Positions 61,446 to 64,000 of a DNA stretch of 64,000 nucleotides are shown piece after piece (position 1 is the stretch's first letter; every line of letters begins with the position of its first letter). The stretch lies in NCBI RefSeq assembly GCF_014784055.1, contig NZ_CP061813.1, positions 397,501-461,500 of the forward strand, in the 5' to 3' direction. Under the pieces are notes generated by a model, which worked only from the letters and a program-made list of their open reading frames with translations, did not search any database and had not been told where the DNA came from. A program made the translations under genes and the position numbers. This DNA is from Polaribacter haliotis (GTDB lineage: Bacteria; Bacteroidota; Bacteroidia; Flavobacteriales; Flavobacteriaceae).

Positions 61446-62588
61446 CTAAAACAACTTCTGCTTAATCTTAGCTTTCAATTTTTTAGAAACATTTGTAGGA
61501 AATGGCTTATCTCCATGTAAAATATCGACCATTAAATCGTTAAAATGCTGACCATGATTTTTAAGAATGTAATTTCTTACAGGGTTATTATTGTAAAAGA
61601 ATTTAGACAAAATAACACCCGATTTTAATTCTGGTAACAATTTAATATTTAGTTTTTCTATGTATAGTTTTTCTGCAATATTTCTATTTAATTCACTTTC
61701 AATGAGTGCTTGAGCAACATATTTTCCACTTAATATTGCATTGGAAATTCCTTCTGCAGTAATAGGTTCTGCAAAACCAGCGGCATCACCAATTAAAAAA
61801 ACATTATTTTTTACAAAACCATCTGTTCTTGGTGCTATCGGAATTTGAAAACCATGTGCATCTTCTTTTATTACTTCTTTAATACCAAGTGTTTGTAAAT
61901 ATTTTCTATAATATTCTTTTAAATTTATTTTTCCTTTTTTAGTCGTTAAAACACCTAACGAAAGATGGTTTTTCTTAGGAAAACTCCAAGCATATCCAAA
62001 TGGAACAGCATCAATGTCAAAACGAACCTGATTGGAAAGTCGTTTAAAATCTTCTTCAGAAACTTCAACTTCATATTCTAATGCAGGTATCAGTTTTCGA
62101 GTATCTTCTTTCCAGCCCGCCATTTTTGCAGTGGGACTTAAAACACCATCAGCAGCAATTACAAAATCTGCAGAAATTTCTCCTTGTGAAGTGTTTAAGA
62201 TTGATTTATTATCAATAAAATCAATGTTTTTTAATGTATGATTTTCCAATAAAGTAACACCAAATTCTTTGGCTTTCTCTACAATTAAATTATCGAAAGC
62301 ATCACGCATTATCATTGTTACAATTGGAGTGTCTTTTCCTGATTTATAGTGGATTTTACCATCATTAAAATAACTATCCACCGTAAAAAACTCACGTTCT
62401 ATAACTTCAGAAATATCAAAAGGCATGTCTTTTTTTCCACGATTTACAAAACCACCACCACAAGTTTTATAACGTGGTAACGTTTCTTTCTCTATAATTA
62501 CAGTAGAAATTCCTTTTTTGCCTAAATAAAAAGCGGTGGAAGCTCCTGAAGGACCACTACCAATTATTGCTACTTGAAAATGTTTCAT
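61446..62588 (-). CDS. Geranylgeranyl-reductase-family FAD oxidoreductase
   Basis: 380 residues. N-terminal FAD motif VAIIGSGPSGASTAFYLGKK, then KTCGGGFVNRG, a family mark; later GDAAGFAEPITAEGISNAIL (about 265-284) binds FAD and ISN closes the site. The family reduces isoprenoid chains of lipids or quinones, or halogenates; here the substrate is open. It may act on isoprenoids because the cell makes carotenoids, but the crt cluster is 50 kb away. Confidence 0.88.
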   Translation of the reverse strand: MKHFQVAIIGSGPSGASTAFYLGKKGISTVIIEKETLPRYKTCGGGFVNRGKKDMPFDISEVIEREFFTVDSYFNDGKIHYKSGKDTPIVTMIMRDAFDNLIVEKAKEFGVTLLENHTLKNIDFIDNKSILNTSQGEISADFVIAADGVLSPTAKMAGWKEDTRKLIPALEYEVEVSEEDFKRLSNQVRFDIDAVPFGYAWSFPKKNHLSLGVLTTKKGKINLKEYYRKYLQTLGIKEVIKEDAHGFQIPIAPRTDGFVKNNVFLIGDAAGFAEPITAEGISNAILSGKYVAQALIESELNRNIAEKLYIEKLNIKLLPELKSGVILSKFFYNNNPVRNYILKNHGQHFNDLMVDILHGDKPFPTNVSKKLKAKIKQKLF

Positions 62589-62623
62589 AGAAAAATTTAT
62601 TTTAACTGCGAATATAAAGAATA

Positions 62624-63631
62624 TTACCAGTTAATTTTTGCTTGTATAGGAAAGTGATCTGAATATTGTTCGGAAAAAGATTTAAACTGATTTATAATAG
62701 CATTTTCATCTGTTAAGATAAAATCGATTCTCATTGGAAACCAATAATTAAAAGTTTTACCAAAACCCTTACCAGCTTCTATAAAAGCATCTTTTTTATT
62801 TTTAGTGATTTGATCGTAAACCCAAGAATACCCAGTATTATTAAAATCTCCACAAATAATTTTCTTGCCTTTCCATTGCTGTTCGTGTGCTAAAAATTGA
62901 TTCGTTTGTTCTGCTTGTTTTTCAAAAGAATTTGTAACTCTTATTAATAATTTTTCAGAATTTTCTTGTCCAAAATTTTCCTCATTTGGTTTAATTCTTA
63001 AAGATTCTAAATGTAAATTATACACACGAATCGTGTCTTTTTTCTTAACAATATCAATATAAATTATGTTATTAGAAGTATCTTTAAAATCTAAAGAGCC
63101 AGAATTTATAATTTTATATTTCGAATATATTGCCATTCCGAATTTCCCCTTCTTATTTTTTGTCTTTACAAATTTATAAGGATAAGAAAGATGAATTTTT
63201 GTAGATTGATAGTATTCTTGAATTACCAAAACATCTGGATTTTTACTAGCAATAAAATCGAAACCAGTATTTAATGTAGAGTCTTTTTTATTTGTGAATA
63301 AATCAAAAGCTTTTACATTGTAACTCATCACTTTTAAATCGGTATTTAAAGAAGAGCTTTTACTAGAAATTTTGTAGAATGGCGAAGAAAAACACCAGCC
63401 AATTATTAAAACAAAGGCAGATAAAAAAGCTTGTTTTTTTAGCTTTATTAACCAATAGATAAAGAAACCAAGATTTATTATAATTAAAACAGGTACAAAA
63501 AGACTTAAAACTGCAAAAAACGGAATGGTACTTGGAGAGATAAAAGGCAGTAAATAAGATAATAGCAATAAGGTTGCTAATAACGAATTTAATAAATAGA
63601 AAATCTTGTCTAAAAAGGATAAGTTTTTCAT
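62624..63631 (-). CDS. Endonuclease/exonuclease/phosphatase family protein with N-terminal TM helices
   Basis: 335 residues. Two or three TM segments (about 10-85) precede an EEP domain: SYNVKAFDLF, VLVIQEYY (catalytic Glu), IICGDFNNTGYSW (D-x-N) and the end YSDHFPIQAKI (SDH). The family hydrolyses phosphodiesters of nucleic acids, lipids or nucleotides; orientation would place the domain outside the cytoplasm or inside, not clear. It begins 1 bp after the rhomboid gene's stop, a neighbour pair common in Bacteroidota. Confidence 0.88.
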   Translation of the reverse strand: MKNLSFLDKIFYLLNSLLATLLLLSYLLPFISPSTIPFFAVLSLFVPVLIIINLGFFIYWLIKLKKQAFLSAFVLIIGWCFSSPFYKISSKSSSLNTDLKVMSYNVKAFDLFTNKKDSTLNTGFDFIASKNPDVLVIQEYYQSTKIHLSYPYKFVKTKNKKGKFGMAIYSKYKIINSGSLDFKDTSNNIIYIDIVKKKDTIRVYNLHLESLRIKPNEENFGQENSEKLLIRVTNSFEKQAEQTNQFLAHEQQWKGKKIICGDFNNTGYSWVYDQITKNKKDAFIEAGKGFGKTFNYWFPMRIDFILTDENAIINQFKSFSEQYSDHFPIQAKINW

Positions 63632-63632
63632 A

Positions 63633-64000
63633 TTATCTTTTACCTTGTTTAAATAAAAATTCTTTTTCGGACTTGGTTAATGTATCGTAACCAGATTTGC
63701 TAATTTTGTCTAAAATTACATCTATTTGTTGCTGATTAGGCGTGTTATTTTTAACTGTAGTCTGTTTTTTATTTCCAGATTTATGCACCGTTTTTAATGG
63801 TTTCTCTTTTTTTTCGAACCAAGAAGAAATACTTCCCCAAAGATTTAATTCTTTATTACTTGCTCTGTAGACATATAGAAAACCAAATAAACTTCCACCT
63901 AAATGTGCAAAATTTCCACCAGCATTGTCTCCAATTAATCCTAAAACATCGAAACCAACCCAAATTGCGGCTAAATGCCAAACTTTTATAAAACCAATTA
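63633..64000 (-). CDS. Rhomboid family intramembrane serine protease, truncated by window edge (3' part)
   Basis: Frame open to the right edge; stop at 63633-63635. The visible 122 residues start inside the TM region: WHLAAIWVGFDVLGL, then NAGGNFAHLGGSLFGFLYVY, in which the His of AHLGG is the catalytic histidine of rhomboids. A soluble C-terminal tail (about 70 residues) ends in LDKISKSGYDTLTKSEKEFL, as in the Bacteroidota tail domain. The GxSG serine lies outside the window. It is 1 bp upstream of the EEP-family gene. Confidence 0.88.
   Translation of the reverse strand, partial: IGFIKVWHLAAIWVGFDVLGLIGDNAGGNFAHLGGSLFGFLYVYRASNKELNLWGSISSWFEKKEKPLKTVHKSGNKKQTTVKNNTPNQQQIDVILDKISKSGYDTLTKSEKEFLFKQGKR

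Noticed and set aside
1..64000. tRNA or rRNA genes, prophage, insertion sequences
   Set aside because: No cloverleaf-like T-loop with CCA end, rRNA segment, integrase or transposase was recognised on either strand by eye; a tRNAscan run would settle the tRNA question.

Overview
The window is a chromosomal segment of a low-GC Bacteroidota, almost certainly a marine Flavobacteriaceae member (Polaribacter/Tenacibaculum-like; the genus is a guess). Support: strong A+T bias, AGA-rich arginine usage, promoters of the Bacteroidota type (-7 box TAnnTTTG, -33 TTTG), weak Shine-Dalgarno signals, a type IX secretion C-terminal domain, TonB-dependent receptors with a carboxypeptidase-regulatory N-terminus, the conserved arg-pro gene order, and flavobacterial families (2TM domain, DUF2141, YwqK, HEAT-like protein beside purB). 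It looks like core chromosome: no prophage, transposase, plasmid gene, CRISPR array, tRNA or rRNA was seen.

Layout. 1-6.6 kb: a 5'-truncated zinc metalloprotease, a FlaR-like P-loop protein, a large MG2/TonB-plug surface protein broken by a one-base frameshift in an A8 tract, threonine aldolase and a small outer-membrane barrel. 6.6-11.6 kb: an ECF sigma factor with a 4-TM partner, divergent from a B12-binding MerR regulator that precedes crtI-crtB-crtZ. 12.1-13.5 kb: a metallophosphoesterase lipoprotein and a barrel protein. 13.6-24.8 kb: a minus-strand arginine/proline operon (GNAT-argG-argC-proC-argD-proA-proB-argF'-argB-argE-argH). 25.4-29.7 kb: DUF2141 protein, LytS-type kinase with a fused 2TM domain, five stand-alone 2TM proteins and a LytTR regulator. 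29.8-41 kb: DksA-like protein, HerA-like ATPase, cupin, AI-2E family transporter, YitT, folD, ffh, DinB, glycosidase lipoprotein. 41-51.7 kb: msrB, M48 protease, MFS transporter, CDP-alcohol phosphotransferase, a His-rich TonB receptor with a His-rich secreted partner, TerC, purB. 51.8-64 kb: mnmA, a T9SS subtilase, nitronate monooxygenase, duplicated cold-shock genes, ywbE, transglycosylase, mtaB, a GGR-type oxidoreductase, an EEP-family protein and a truncated rhomboid protease.

The most interesting observations are: (1) the carotenoid regulator has CarH-type cobalamin photoreceptor motifs, and the same dyad (GTTYAA-N16-TTRAAC) lies at its own start and over the crtI promoter; (2) the arginine operon encodes a transcarbamylase with Ala at the acetyl/succinyl specificity position, begins with a GNAT in place of argA/argJ, and is preceded by a possible Arg-codon leader peptide and a foldable inverted repeat; (3) six 2TM domains sit between a kinase and its regulator; (4) families of intergenic repeats abut stop codons, fill the arg operon junctions, and in one case appear to have supplied a lipoprotein signal peptide; (5) a cold-shock transcription unit is duplicated in tandem with promoter and terminator.

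All functional calls come from reading motifs and from remembered family features; no database search was run.
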